The notes under the pieces were generated by a model. That model did no database searches. It was not told the origin of the DNA and saw nothing but the letters and a program-made list of their open reading frames with translations. The position numbers were made by a program, and so were the translations under genes. 15,623 nucleotides of DNA from an uncultured Peptostreptococcaceae bacterium (GTDB lineage: Bacteria > Bacillota > Clostridia > Tissierellales > Peptoniphilaceae), in assembly GCA_945910665.1 (NCBI GenBank), contig CAMDZK010000005.1, positions 1 through 15,623 of the forward strand, given 5' to 3'. Position 1 is the stretch's first letter, and each line of letters begins with the position of its first letter. Shown here piece by piece: positions 1-7,114 of the stretch.

Positions 1-856
1 TTGCTTCTTTTCCATCAATGGCTTCCAAAATTTGTTTTTCTGTAGCATCTTTTATGAGAACTTCTTTATTCACGACGACATCTTGCCCTAATAGGGTCCC
101 TTCGAGTCCAAGTTCATCCATGACTGCACGGGTAGTCGAACCAGATCCTACAATGTATACTACGTCGTCTTCCATCTCTTCGACAACATATTGTGCCATC
201 CCTAAGAGTGCACTTTCATCTGACCCTACAGAACTCGATTTGGAACTTTGCATGAGTTTAGGTTCTTCAATGACTTTCATGACGCCATACAGCCTTGCTG
301 ATAATCTTCCTTCTCGAAAGGCTTCTTCGTCTATGTCCATAACATCTGCAATAATCGTGTTGATATCCTCTTCTTCCAGAAAATGAAGGAGAACTTTCCC
401 CGCATTTTCAGGGCTTGTGGCATAGACTGCGGAGTGAATTTTCACACCCGCTGGAATTCCAATGACGGGGATTTTTTCTTCCAACACTTCAGCGACGTTA
501 CGCGCGGTTCCATCGCCTCCAGCAAAAAGTAGGGCATCGATTCCTGCGTCGTACAGAAGTTGTACACCTCTAAGAGTATCTTCTGCAGTTTCTTTGCGCT
601 CTAAAGGCAATACTTCAGGTGTGATTCCAACAGCTTTTGCTTCATCTTCTCCCAGTTCTCCAGGTAAAGTGAGTAAAGTAAACTCATCTTTTTTATGGGC
701 GATGACTGCAAGGGCTCGTTTTGCCTTTAAAGGAGATTCTTGGGTAGCTCCTAGCTCTCTTGCTTTCTTAATCGTATCTGCACCGTCTGAACCTTTGAGT
801 CCAACTTTTCCTCCCATTCCTGCAATGGGATTGACGACAAGTCCAATCTTTTTCAT
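1..856 (-). CDS. ATP-NAD kinase family protein (COG3199/AcoX-like), 3' end cut by window edge
   Basis: I read this frame from the reverse strand: an ATG at 856 opens 285 uninterrupted codons and runs off the left edge, so the C-terminus is missing. The N-terminus reads MKKIGLVVNPIAGMGGKVGL, with a glycine-rich loop at about residues 8-19. The kinase hallmark GGDGT is at 113-117, followed by GIPAGVK at 133-139 and a VGSGST loop at 236-241. These are the features of the COG3199 family, distant relatives of NAD kinase that include AcoX. The family is generally predicted to phosphorylate NAD or a related substrate with ATP or polyphosphate, but its true substrate is not well settled, so I name only the family. 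The start has a strong AGGAGG four bases upstream and overlaps the truA stop as ATGA, so translation is probably coupled to truA. Full-length members are about 340-380 residues, so roughly three quarters is present. Confidence 0.85.
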   Translation of the reverse strand, partial: MKKIGLVVNPIAGMGGKVGLKGSDGADTIKKARELGATQESPLKAKRALAVIAHKKDEFTLLTLPGELGEDEAKAVGITPEVLPLERKETAEDTLRGVQLLYDAGIDALLFAGGDGTARNVAEVLEEKIPVIGIPAGVKIHSAVYATSPENAGKVLLHFLEEEDINTIIADVMDIDEEAFREGRLSARLYGVMKVIEEPKLMQSSKSSSVGSDESALLGMAQYVVEEMEDDVVYIVGSGSTTRAVMDELGLEGTLLGQDVVVNKEVLIKDATEKQILEAIDGKEA

Positions 857-1599
857 AGTTCCTCCTCGTAGGTGATTTTCATGAGGGTTAATCCTTGGGC
901 AGGCATTGTGATTCCAGCATCTTCCCTTTTTCTTGTGGAAAAAGCTTGTTCAATGGATGCGAGGCTTCTTTTCCCCATGCCGATTTCAAGGAGCGTTCCC
1001 GTCATGATTCGTACCATATTATAAAGAAAACTCTGTGCTTCATAGGTGAAGAGTAGCAAGTTTTCTTTTTCCACAATTTCCACCGTATCTAGAGTTCGAA
1101 TCGTATTATTGACAGGAGATCCTGTCGACATAAATGCGTGAAAATCATGGGTTCCTACAAGCATATGTACCCCTTTTTCCATCAAATCCATGGAAAGAGG
1201 TTCACTGACATGAGCTGTATAATTTCTATACTGAGGCGGACGAATCGCATCACGATAGACGGTGTATTGATACATCTTTTTTAAGGCATCGTAGCGCGCA
1301 TGGAAATCACGAGGCACTTCTTTACTTCGTACAATGCGGATGGAGTCTGGAAGTTTTGCATTGAAGTGATACTTCCATTTGTCTCCTGGGATTTTTAATT
1401 CTGTATCAAAATGGGCAATTTGACAAAGGGCGTGGACACCTTTATCGGTGCGCCCCGCCCCTGTGATGGGTATTCTCTTACCCACAATTTTTTCTAATAT
1501 CTCTTCAATGACATTTTGAACACCGATGGCATTTTCTTGCACCTGCCAACCGGAAAAGTCTGCCCCGTCGTATTGAATGACTAGTGCAATTCGTTTCAT
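853..1599 (-). CDS. truA: tRNA pseudouridine(38-40) synthase TruA
   Basis: TruA converts uridines 38, 39 and 40 in the anticodon stem-loop of tRNAs to pseudouridine in the cytoplasm. The protein is 248 aa, the usual family length. It opens MKRIALVIQYDGADFSGWQ, the conserved N-terminal strand of the family. The catalytic aspartate sits in GAGRTDKGVHA, at residue 52 (equivalent to Asp60 of the E. coli enzyme as I recall it). The later FLYNMVRIMTG segment, near residues 195-205, is also a TruA signature. The frame can be extended upstream by 14 codons to 1641, but the extension has no family similarity and would lie wholly inside ecfT, so I start at the ATG at 1599. That ATG overlaps the ecfT stop as ATGA. 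No good Shine-Dalgarno sequence is visible, so translation probably depends on coupling to ecfT. The truA-after-ecfT order is common in Bacillota. Confidence 0.96.
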   Translation of the reverse strand: MKRIALVIQYDGADFSGWQVQENAIGVQNVIEEILEKIVGKRIPITGAGRTDKGVHALCQIAHFDTELKIPGDKWKYHFNAKLPDSIRIVRSKEVPRDFHARYDALKKMYQYTVYRDAIRPPQYRNYTAHVSEPLSMDLMEKGVHMLVGTHDFHAFMSTGSPVNNTIRTLDTVEIVEKENLLLFTYEAQSFLYNMVRIMTGTLLEIGMGKRSLASIEQAFSTRKREDAGITMPAQGLTLMKITYEEEL

Positions 1600-2393
1600 A
1601 ATCGTGAAATAAAAATTGTTCCGGCAAAAAAGACGATACATACGAACAATGCAACAAAGTCTTTTTGCTCGAGTTTGAGGGGCTTCAATCGAGTGCGCCC
1701 TTCGCCTCCTCTATAGCACCTTGCTTCCATGGCCGTTGCCAGTTCATCGGCACGGCGGAAGGCGTTCACAAACAGTGGGACTAACAGTGGCACCATGTTC
1801 TTCGCTCGTTTTAAAACATTTCCTGATTCAAAATCCGCGCCGCGAGCCATTTGCGCTTTCATAATTTTATCTGTTTCTTCCATGAGCGTTGGAATAAAAC
1901 GAAGGGCAATGGACATCATCATAGCAAGTTCATGGGACGGCATCCCAAATCGCTTTAAGGGAGAAAGCAAACTTTCAATTCCATCCGTGAGGGAAATGGG
2001 TGATGTCGTTAGCGTTAAGAGTGAAGTTCCTGTGACCAAGAAGATTAAACGAAGGCCCATAAAAAGAGCTTGACGTATCCCCTCACGCGTAATGTTGATA
2101 AACCACAAGCGGAAAATCACGGCACCAGGTGTTAATAAAATATTGAATATCATGGTGACCATAATGATTAAAAAGAGCGGTCGTAGTCCTCTAAGAACTT
2201 TTTTCCCGGGCACTCCTGAGATTTGAATGACTCCAATAATAAAGATTAGTATTGGAAGATATCCAATAAAATCTTGTATAAAAAAGATGGAGATAATAAA
2301 CAGAGTGATGATGATAATTTTGATCCGCGGGTCCAGGCGATGGATGATGGAATCTCCAGGATAATATTGTCCGATCGTTATATTCTTAAACAT
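1596..2393 (-). CDS. ecfT: Energy-coupling factor transporter transmembrane protein EcfT
   Basis: EcfT is the membrane scaffold of energy-coupling factor (ECF) transporters. It links the two ATPases to interchangeable S-components that bind vitamins or metals. The 265-aa protein begins MFKNITIGQYYPGDSIIHRLDPRIK, a typical EcfT opening with the LDPR motif at 20-23. Hydrophobic segments lie near residues 24-40, 42-60, 70-90, 107-130 and 245-263. Two cytoplasmic coupling motifs that contact the ATPases are visible: ARG at 183-185 in AQMARGADF, and ARC at 224-226 in AMEARCYRGG. The start overlaps the end of ecfA2 by 8 bp, with a weak G-rich Shine-Dalgarno stretch inside ecfA2. No S-component gene is in the window, which fits a group II module whose substrate proteins are encoded elsewhere, so the transported compound cannot be stated. 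Confidence 0.95.
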   Translation of the reverse strand: MFKNITIGQYYPGDSIIHRLDPRIKIIIITLFIISIFFIQDFIGYLPILIFIIGVIQISGVPGKKVLRGLRPLFLIIMVTMIFNILLTPGAVIFRLWFINITREGIRQALFMGLRLIFLVTGTSLLTLTTSPISLTDGIESLLSPLKRFGMPSHELAMMMSIALRFIPTLMEETDKIMKAQMARGADFESGNVLKRAKNMVPLLVPLFVNAFRRADELATAMEARCYRGGEGRTRLKPLKLEQKDFVALFVCIVFFAGTIFISRL

Positions 2394-3240
2394 GAAGTGC
2401 CCCCTTTTTCTTGAGGTATTCCATGGCTTCTTCCACAGTCAATATATCTTCTTTTTCCCAGCCTTTTTTCTCGCCCCATGCATGCATCACTTTGGTGATT
2501 TCTGGTATATCTAGACCAATCTCTTGGAGGCGTTTCTCATTGGAATAGACCTCTTTGGTTGGGCCATCCATAGCAAGCTCTCCACGGTGCATCACAAGCA
2601 CTCTCGTGCATAATCTAGCGACGTCTTCCATGCTATGGGATACGAGAACAATGGTCATGTCCCGCGTCAAAAATAACTTCTTTAGTTCATCGAGGATTTC
2701 ATCGCGTCCACCTGGATCAAGTCCTGCTGTCGGTTCATCCAATACGATATAAGAGGGCTGCATGGCCAAAACGCCTGCAATGGCAACCCGTCTTTTTTGC
2801 CCTCCTGAAAGATCAAAGGGCGAACGATCTTTCATCTCTTCATAATCGAGTCCTACGAGTTCCATAGATTCTACAACCCGCTTATGAATTTCTTCTTCGG
2901 ACAAGTCTAAATTCTTCGGTCCAAAGGCGATGTCTTTTTCGATGGTTTCTTCAAAGAGCTGGTGTTCTGGGTACTGAAACACAAGTCCGACCCGTTGGCG
3001 GAGCCCTTTTTTCACAGCATCATCATCGGTGGTTTTTATCCCATCGACGAATACTTCCCCTCGGGTCGGTTTCATCAGTCCATTTAAATGTTGGACGAGT
3101 GTGGATTTTCCTGACCCTGTATGACCGATAATTCCTATAAATTCATTTTTGTCGATGGTGAGATTTAAATCTCTGATTGCATATTTTTCTTGAGGATTCC
3201 CCTCATTGTAAATATAACTCACATTTTTTAATTCAATCAT
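2386..3240 (-). CDS. ecfA2: Energy-coupling factor transporter ATP-binding protein EcfA2
   Basis: This is one of the paired ABC-type ATPases that power ECF uptake transporters. All ABC motifs are intact in its 284 residues: Walker A GHTGSGKST at 39-47, Q-loop glutamine 89 in LVFQYPEHQLF, signature LSGGQ at 144-148, Walker B IVLDE at 165-169 followed by the D-loop, and switch histidine 202. I assign it as EcfA2 because it is the second ATPase gene after rplQ, directly before ecfT, as in the conserved Bacillota order, and because PEHQLFE after the Q-loop looks like that subfamily. The start codon overlaps the ecfA1 stop as ATGA. The nearest GAGGAG is about 14 bases upstream, too far to be ideal, so coupling to ecfA1 is likely. 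The last residues overlap the start of ecfT. Confidence 0.95.
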   Translation of the reverse strand: MIELKNVSYIYNEGNPQEKYAIRDLNLTIDKNEFIGIIGHTGSGKSTLVQHLNGLMKPTRGEVFVDGIKTTDDDAVKKGLRQRVGLVFQYPEHQLFEETIEKDIAFGPKNLDLSEEEIHKRVVESMELVGLDYEEMKDRSPFDLSGGQKRRVAIAGVLAMQPSYIVLDEPTAGLDPGGRDEILDELKKLFLTRDMTIVLVSHSMEDVARLCTRVLVMHRGELAMDGPTKEVYSNEKRLQEIGLDIPEITKVMHAWGEKKGWEKEDILTVEEAMEYLKKKGALHV

Positions 3241-4061
3241 AATTGGCGAACCAACTCCTCGGTCGTAAGAACTTCATTATCGATATTCATGCCATTTTCT
3301 TTGAGTTCCCACGCAAGTTCTGTCACTTGAGGAACGTCCAAGCCCAATCGTTTCATTTCAGAAACTTGAGAAAAGACTTGTTTAGGAGTGCCTTCCATGA
3401 CAATTTTACCCTCTTCTAAGACAATAATACGGTCGGCGTCAATGGCTTCGTCCATGTAGTGCGTAATCAACAAAATCGTTTTATTCTCTTCTTTTTGGAG
3501 TTTTTGTACTGTCTCCATGATTTCGTTACGCCCTTCCGGGTCTAACATGGCGGTTGGTTCATCCATGAGAAGCACATCAGGTTCCATGGCGAGAATTCCC
3601 GCGATGGCAATTCTCTGCTTTTGTCCACCGGACAGTTGATGGGGTGCATGTTTGCGGTACTCTTCCATTTCTACCACTTTTAAAGCATGATCCACGCGCC
3701 TGGAGAGTTCTGGTTGCGGAACGCCTAAATTTTCTGGCCCGAAGGCGATGTCTTCTTCCACAAGGGTCGCGATAATTTGATTGTCTGGATTTTGAAAGAC
3801 CATCCCACAGGTTTTACGTATATCCCAGAGCTTCTGTTCATCTTTTGTATTCATGCCTTTGATGAGAATATCTCCTTGGGAAGGCATGATTAACCCATTG
3901 AGTAATTTTGCTAAGGTCGATTTTCCAGACCCATTGTGCCCAAGCACGGCAACAAACTCCCCGGGGTAGATGTCGATATTGATTTCATCTAAAGCCCGAT
4001 GCGGAGTATTTTCTGTTTCATATTCAAAAACTAAATCTTTGATTTGAATGATGGGTTCCAT
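3237..4061 (-). CDS. ecfA1: Energy-coupling factor transporter ATP-binding protein EcfA1
   Basis: First ATPase of the ECF module (also called CbiO1). It forms a heterodimer with EcfA2 on the cytoplasmic face of EcfT. In 274 residues it carries Walker A GHNGSGKST at 41-49, Q-loop glutamine 90 in MVFQNPDNQI, signature LSGGQ at 143-147, Walker B LLMDE at 164-168 and switch histidine 201. The NPDNQI stretch after the Q-loop is typical of EcfA1. The ATG at 4061 has a GGAG at a suitable distance upstream. It is the first gene below the intrinsic terminator that follows rplQ, so it must be expressed by read-through or from a weak promoter in the 70-bp gap; no convincing promoter is visible. The gene ends in an ATGA overlap with ecfA2. 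Confidence 0.95.
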   Translation of the reverse strand: MEPIIQIKDLVFEYETENTPHRALDEINIDIYPGEFVAVLGHNGSGKSTLAKLLNGLIMPSQGDILIKGMNTKDEQKLWDIRKTCGMVFQNPDNQIIATLVEEDIAFGPENLGVPQPELSRRVDHALKVVEMEEYRKHAPHQLSGGQKQRIAIAGILAMEPDVLLMDEPTAMLDPEGRNEIMETVQKLQKEENKTILLITHYMDEAIDADRIIVLEEGKIVMEGTPKQVFSQVSEMKRLGLDVPQVTELAWELKENGMNIDNEVLTTEELVRQL

Positions 4062-4092
4062 ATGGTCTCCAACCTCACATTCTTTATAATAG

Positions 4093-4124
4093 AAAAAAGG
4101 GACTAAGGAAGTGTCCTTAATCCC
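4093..4124 (-). terminator. Intrinsic (Rho-independent) terminator after rplQ
   Basis: On the minus strand an 11-bp stem, GGGATTAAGGA pairing with TCCTTAGTCCC (10 Watson-Crick pairs and one G-U pair), closes on a 4-base CACT loop. It is followed directly by six T residues. It begins 7 bases after the rplQ stop codon. The plus-strand reading has no T-run after the stem, so it terminates only in the direction of the genes. It should end the ribosomal-protein/rpoA transcript or reduce transcription into the ECF genes. Confidence 0.9.
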
Positions 4125-4131
4125 AAGAAGC

Positions 4132-4473
4132 TTATACGAGCTCTAAGATGGCCATTTCAGAACCATCGCCTTGACGTGGACCAATTTTAATCACACGTGT
4201 ATATCCTCCATTGCGTTCGGAGTAGTTTGGTGCAAGCTCATTGAAAAGCTTATCTACGGTTTCTCTTTTATACAAATATGCCATAGCTTGGCGCTTTGTG
4301 TGCAATGTGTTGCGTTTTCCAAGAGTAATCATTTTCTCGGCCATACGCTGTGTTTCTTTTGCACGGGTAACTGTTGTCGTGATGCGACCATGGTCAAACA
4401 AGCTTTGCACTTGGTTGCGAAGCATTGCGTCTCTATGGTCGGAACGACGGCCTAACTTTCTCAGTGTCGCCAT
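4132..4473 (-). CDS. rplQ: 50S ribosomal protein L17
   Basis: L17 is a large-subunit protein that binds 23S rRNA near the exit of the peptide tunnel. The 113-aa product opens [20 protein letters not shown] and has the [11 protein letters not shown] motif near residues 31-41, both diagnostic of bacterial L17. The family ranges from about 112 to 130 residues, so this is a short, complete member. The ATG at 4473 has AGGAGG seven bases upstream, 12 bases after the rpoA stop. It is the last gene of the ribosomal block: the stop is followed within 10 bases by a strong intrinsic terminator. The rpoA-rplQ order is the canonical end of the alpha operon. Confidence 0.97.
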   Translation of the reverse strand: MATLRKLGRRSDHRDAMLRNQVQSLFDHGRITTTVTRAKETQRMAEKMITLGKRNTLHTKRQAMAYLYKRETVDKLFNELAPNYSERNGGYTRVIKIGPRQGDGSEMAILELV

Positions 4474-4485
4474 GTGATCCTCCTA

Positions 4486-5514
4486 TTATTCTGCTAAGTC
4501 TGCATCTTCTTCTTCGGATTCTGGAGCGAAGGATAATCCCATTTCTGTGAGTTTATCTTCTACTTCACTAATGGATTTCTTTCCGAAGTTTTTGATTTTA
4601 AACATCTCATTATAAGTGCGGCGTGTAATATCGCCCACCGTATCAATCCCCGCGCGTTTCAAGCAATTAAAACTACGTAGTGAAAGGTTAATTGCATCGA
4701 TTGGGGTTTGTAATATTTTCTCTTCCTCGTCGCTGATGCTTTGTTGATCTGCTTTGTTTACAACTTCTTGGGAAGGCAAGTCTACAAAGAGACGGAAATG
4801 ATCGATCAAAATGGATGCAGCTTGCGCTAATGCTTCTTGTGCTTTTAATGTTCCGTTGGTTTGAACATTAATTTCTAAACGATCAAAATCAGTTTGTTTC
4901 CCAACCCGAGTATTCTCAACAGAGAAGTTGACAGCTTCGACTGGAGAAAAAGAAGCATCGACTGGAATCGAACCGACTATCACTGGTTCTTCTTCCTTCT
5001 TTTCTTCTTTTTCTTTCTCTTCATCAGTTTTCGCTTCAGCTTCTGGGATATCGGATAATTCACTTATCTCATATCCCGTGCCCCGTGAAAATTCGATTTC
5101 AAAATCAAAACTAGCTTCTTCATTGAGTGTTGCGATTAGGTGGTCCGGGTTGACTATTTCTAAGTCTGCATCAAGATTCAAGTCTCCCGCAGTAAATTCT
5201 TTTGGGCCTTGGAGATTCAAGTGTAAGATAACGGGTCCTTCTCCGTGCATAATTGAAGCGATTCCTTTAAGATTTAAGATAATCTCTGGAACATCTTCAA
5301 GCACACCTGGGATCGTAGAAAACTCATGTTGAATTCCTTCGAATTTAACACGGGTTACGCTTGATCCTTCCAATGAGGAGAGGAGAACTCTTCTTAAACT
5401 GTTCCCAATGGTTTGCCCGTATCCACGGTTGAGTGGAGAAAATACAAAGGTTCCTGTATCTTGGTTTTCATTGAGTTCAACTATATCGATTTTCGAAAGC
5501 AACTCTTCAGTCAT
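4486..5514 (-). CDS. rpoA: DNA-directed RNA polymerase subunit alpha
   Basis: The alpha subunit dimerizes to nucleate RNA polymerase assembly and contacts activators and UP elements. The N-terminal domain (about residues 1-247) has the NRGYGQTIGNSLRRVLLSSL assembly motif at 29-48. The C-terminal domain (about 266-328) has the DNA-binding determinant around Arg280 (LRSFNCLKRAGI) and the GKKS helix at 311-314, so both functions look intact. At 342 aa it is longer than the usual 312-330. The excess is mainly a Glu/Lys-rich insert near residues 152-178, in the loop before VGSIPVDASFSPVE, plus an acidic C-terminal tail (residues 333-342). The insert is in frame and is flanked by conserved strands, so it is not a frameshift. 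A 45-bp gap separates it from rpsD, and a purine-rich AAGGGG stands 8 bases before the ATG. Confidence 0.97.
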   Translation of the reverse strand: MTEELLSKIDIVELNENQDTGTFVFSPLNRGYGQTIGNSLRRVLLSSLEGSSVTRVKFEGIQHEFSTIPGVLEDVPEIILNLKGIASIMHGEGPVILHLNLQGPKEFTAGDLNLDADLEIVNPDHLIATLNEEASFDFEIEFSRGTGYEISELSDIPEAEAKTDEEKEKEEKKEEEPVIVGSIPVDASFSPVEAVNFSVENTRVGKQTDFDRLEINVQTNGTLKAQEALAQAASILIDHFRLFVDLPSQEVVNKADQQSISDEEEKILQTPIDAINLSLRSFNCLKRAGIDTVGDITRRTYNEMFKIKNFGKKSISEVEDKLTEMGLSFAPESEEEDADLAE

Positions 5515-5559
5515 TCGCTTACCCCTTCCTATCGTTGTTTGGTCAATGTACTCAACCGA

Positions 5560-6180
5560 TTATTTAGAGTAAAGCTCAACGATTAAGTGTTCTGCGACTG
5601 GAATATCTAAATCTTCACGCAGAGGTTCTGCAGAAACCGTTCCTTTCATGTTTTCTGTGTCAACAGACACCCAACGCGCAGCATTGCCACGGTTTTCCAA
5701 CATGTCACTAAACTTTTTGCTCTTCGTGCTTTTCTCTTTCACTTCAATCACATCGCCAACTTGAACTTCGTAGGAAGGAATGTCTAATTTCTTTCCGTTT
5801 AATGTGAAGTGTCCATGAACAATCAATTGACGTGCTTCAGCGCGAGATAAAGCAAATCCCATGCGGAATACGACATTGTCTAAACGCTTTTCTAAAAGAT
5901 TGAGTAAGTTTTCCCCTGTAATGCCTGCCATTTTGTCGGCTTTTTCAAAGGTTTTCCTCATGAAAGATTCACTGATACCGTAAAATCTTTTTACTTTTTG
6001 TTTTTCACGTAATTGGAGTCCATATTCCGTCATTTTTTTGCGTGACTGACCATGCTGACCAGGAGCAAAGTTTCTGCGGTTGATTGGACATTTATCTGAA
6101 TAGCATTTGTCGCCTTTTAAGAAGAGCTTCATTCCTTCGGCTCTACATTGGCGGCAAACAGGTCCTGTATATCTTGCCAT
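5560..6180 (-). CDS. rpsD: 30S ribosomal protein S4, zinc-binding form
   Basis: S4 is a primary 16S rRNA binder that starts small-subunit assembly and influences decoding accuracy. The 206-aa protein has a full Cys4 zinc site at residues 9, 12, 26 and 31 (C-X2-C-X13-C-X4-C), making it the C+ form. After it come the conserved [12 protein letters not shown] segment (34-45) and an S4 RNA-binding fold from about residue 96, opening [20 protein letters not shown]. Placement between rpsK and rpoA is the arrangement in many clostridia and in E. coli; in Bacillus subtilis rpsD lies elsewhere. The ATG at 6180 follows an AGGAGG at close range, nine bases after the rpsK stop. In E. coli S4 represses the alpha operon, but I see no matching leader here. 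Confidence 0.97.
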   Translation of the reverse strand: MARYTGPVCRQCRAEGMKLFLKGDKCYSDKCPINRRNFAPGQHGQSRKKMTEYGLQLREKQKVKRFYGISESFMRKTFEKADKMAGITGENLLNLLEKRLDNVVFRMGFALSRAEARQLIVHGHFTLNGKKLDIPSYEVQVGDVIEVKEKSTKSKKFSDMLENRGNAARWVSVDTENMKGTVSAEPLREDLDIPVAEHLIVELYSK

Positions 6181-6189
6181 GTTTTCCTC

Positions 6190-6588
6190 CTACACTCTTC
6201 TACGTTTTGGCGGTCTGCATCCGTTGTGTGGAATTGGAGTTATGTCTTTGATTAAAGACACTTCAAGTCCAGTGCTTTGTAAGCTACGGATGGCTGCTTC
6301 GCGTCCGGATCCTGGTCCTTTTACGTAGACTTCTACGCTTTTAAGGCCATGTTCCATTGCTTTTTTGGAAGCTTCTTCTGCCGCTTGTTGTGCTGCATAA
6401 GGTGTAGACTTACGAGATCCACGAAAACCGAGTTGACCCGCACTTGCCCATGAAATAACATTTCCGTTTAGGTCAGTTAAGGTTACCATGGTATTATTGA
6501 ATGAGGATACAATATGTGCCTGGCCTCTTTCAATATTTTTACGCTCACGTCTTCTAACACGTGTCGCTTTTCCTTTTTTCGGTGCCAA
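6190..6588 (-). CDS. rpsK: 30S ribosomal protein S11
   Basis: S11 lies on the platform of the small subunit near the mRNA exit site and the Shine-Dalgarno helix. The 132-aa protein has a basic N-terminus, [20 protein letters not shown], then the conserved [16 protein letters not shown] and [17 protein letters not shown] stretches. It ends in the typical [13 protein letters not shown] tail. The start codon is TTG: an AGGAGG lies 8 bases upstream and an in-frame TAG stands two codons before the TTG, so no earlier start is possible. The next in-frame ATG would cut off the conserved N-terminal half of the fold. It sits 12 bases after rpsM. Confidence 0.96.
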   Translation of the reverse strand: MAPKKGKATRVRRRERKNIERGQAHIVSSFNNTMVTLTDLNGNVISWASAGQLGFRGSRKSTPYAAQQAAEEASKKAMEHGLKSVEVYVKGPGSGREAAIRSLQSTGLEVSLIKDITPIPHNGCRPPKRRRV

Positions 6589-6596
6589 ATTCTATG

Positions 6597-6602
6597 CCTC
6601 CT
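6597..6602 (-). promoter_or_regulatory. Shine-Dalgarno fixing the TTG start of rpsK
   Basis: AGGAGG on the minus strand, 8 bases before the TTG at 6588. An in-frame TAG lies between the motif and the TTG, so the TTG is the only start that uses it and keeps the conserved N-terminus. Confidence 0.85.
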
Positions 6603-6966
6603 ATTTCTTACCTTTGGATACGAGTTTCTTCGGACCCTTACGAGTACGCGCATTTGTTTTCGTTTTTTGTCCTCTTACAGGAAGACCTCTTTTATGTCGC
6701 ATACCGCGGTAGCAGTTGATTTCTCTAAGTCTTTTAATATTTAAATTGACATCACGTCGAAGATCACCTTCGAGAGTATAACTATCTAAAATTTCACGAA
6801 TTTCAGAAATTTCAGCTTCAGTTAAGTCTTTAATACGTGTATCTGGGTTTACCCCTGCACGTTTTAAAATCTCATTGGATCTTGCACGACCAATGCCGTA
6901 GATATAAGTCAGACCGATTTCCGCACGTTTTTCACGGGGTAAATCGATGCCAGCAAGTCTTGCCAT
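6601..6966 (-). CDS. rpsM: 30S ribosomal protein S13
   Basis: S13 sits in the head of the small subunit, contacts the P-site tRNA through its C-terminal tail and forms bridges with the large subunit. The 121-aa protein begins [20 protein letters not shown]. It carries the helix-hairpin-helix-like [14 protein letters not shown] at 21-34, the conserved [22 protein letters not shown] in the second half, and the basic [13 protein letters not shown] tail. The length matches the family. The ATG has AGGAGG upstream, within a 19-bp gap after rpmJ. This gap is too short for an E. coli-style alpha-operon pseudoknot leader for S4. Confidence 0.97.
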   Translation of the reverse strand: MARLAGIDLPREKRAEIGLTYIYGIGRARSNEILKRAGVNPDTRIKDLTEAEISEIREILDSYTLEGDLRRDVNLNIKRLREINCYRGMRHKRGLPVRGQKTKTNARTRKGPKKLVSKGKK

Positions 6967-6985
6967 AGTCTGCTTTTCCTCCTAA

Positions 6986-7099
6986 TTAACCTTGTTTTTG
7001 CTTGTGCTTAGGGTTTTCGCAAATTACCATTACTTTACCGTTTCTTCTGATAATTTTGCATTTATCGCACATTTTTTTAACCGATGGTCTGATTTTCAC
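6986..7099 (-). CDS. rpmJ: 50S ribosomal protein L36, zinc-binding form
   Basis: This 37-aa gene was found by translating the gap between infA and rpsM. The product starts [15 protein letters not shown] and ends in [11 protein letters not shown], the unmistakable L36 pattern. Zinc ligands Cys11, Cys14, Cys27 and His32 are all present, so it is the C+ form. L36 is a late-assembly protein near the base of the L7/L12 stalk. The start codon is GTG at 7099, with a strong AAGGAGG 7 bases upstream; no in-frame ATG is available before residue 10. The infA-rpmJ-rpsM order is highly conserved. Confidence 0.96.
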   Translation of the reverse strand: MKIRPSVKKMCDKCKIIRRNGKVMVICENPKHKQKQG

Positions 7100-7106
7100 C
7101 GAGTTT

Positions 7107-7112
7107 CCTCCT
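7107..7112 (-). promoter_or_regulatory. Shine-Dalgarno fixing the GTG start of rpmJ
   Basis: AGGAGG (within AAGGAGG) on the minus strand, 7 bases before the GTG at 7099. It supports the non-ATG start that gives the conserved [10 protein letters not shown]-terminus. Confidence 0.85.
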
Positions 7113-7114
7113 TG

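Noticed and set aside
18..875. Open frames on the plus strand (18-386 and 462-875) that could look like small genes.
   Set aside because: They are antisense to the ATP-NAD kinase gene, are Ser/Thr/Pro-rich in the way reverse frames often are, have no recognizable domain and no good ribosome-binding site, and the minus-strand reading is clearly coding.
1600..1641. A 14-codon upstream extension of truA to an ATG at 1641.
   Set aside because: The added residues are not part of the TruA family, lie inside ecfT and lack a ribosome-binding site; the ATG at 1599 gives the conserved N-terminus.
4171..4477. Two overlapping plus-strand open frames opposite rplQ.
   Set aside because: Both are shadows of the rplQ coding frame; their products have no family features.
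4987..5043. A purine-rich GAA/AAG tract that might be a repeat element or frameshift site.
   Set aside because: It is irregular, stays in frame within rpoA and encodes the charged insert; no tandem unit repeats cleanly.
5515..5559. Possible promoter in the 45-bp gap before rpoA (TTGAGT and TTGACC hexamers).
   Set aside because: Neither hexamer has a reasonable -10 element at 16-18 bp; the best is ATAGGA. The gap is more likely a simple spacer with the rpoA ribosome-binding site.
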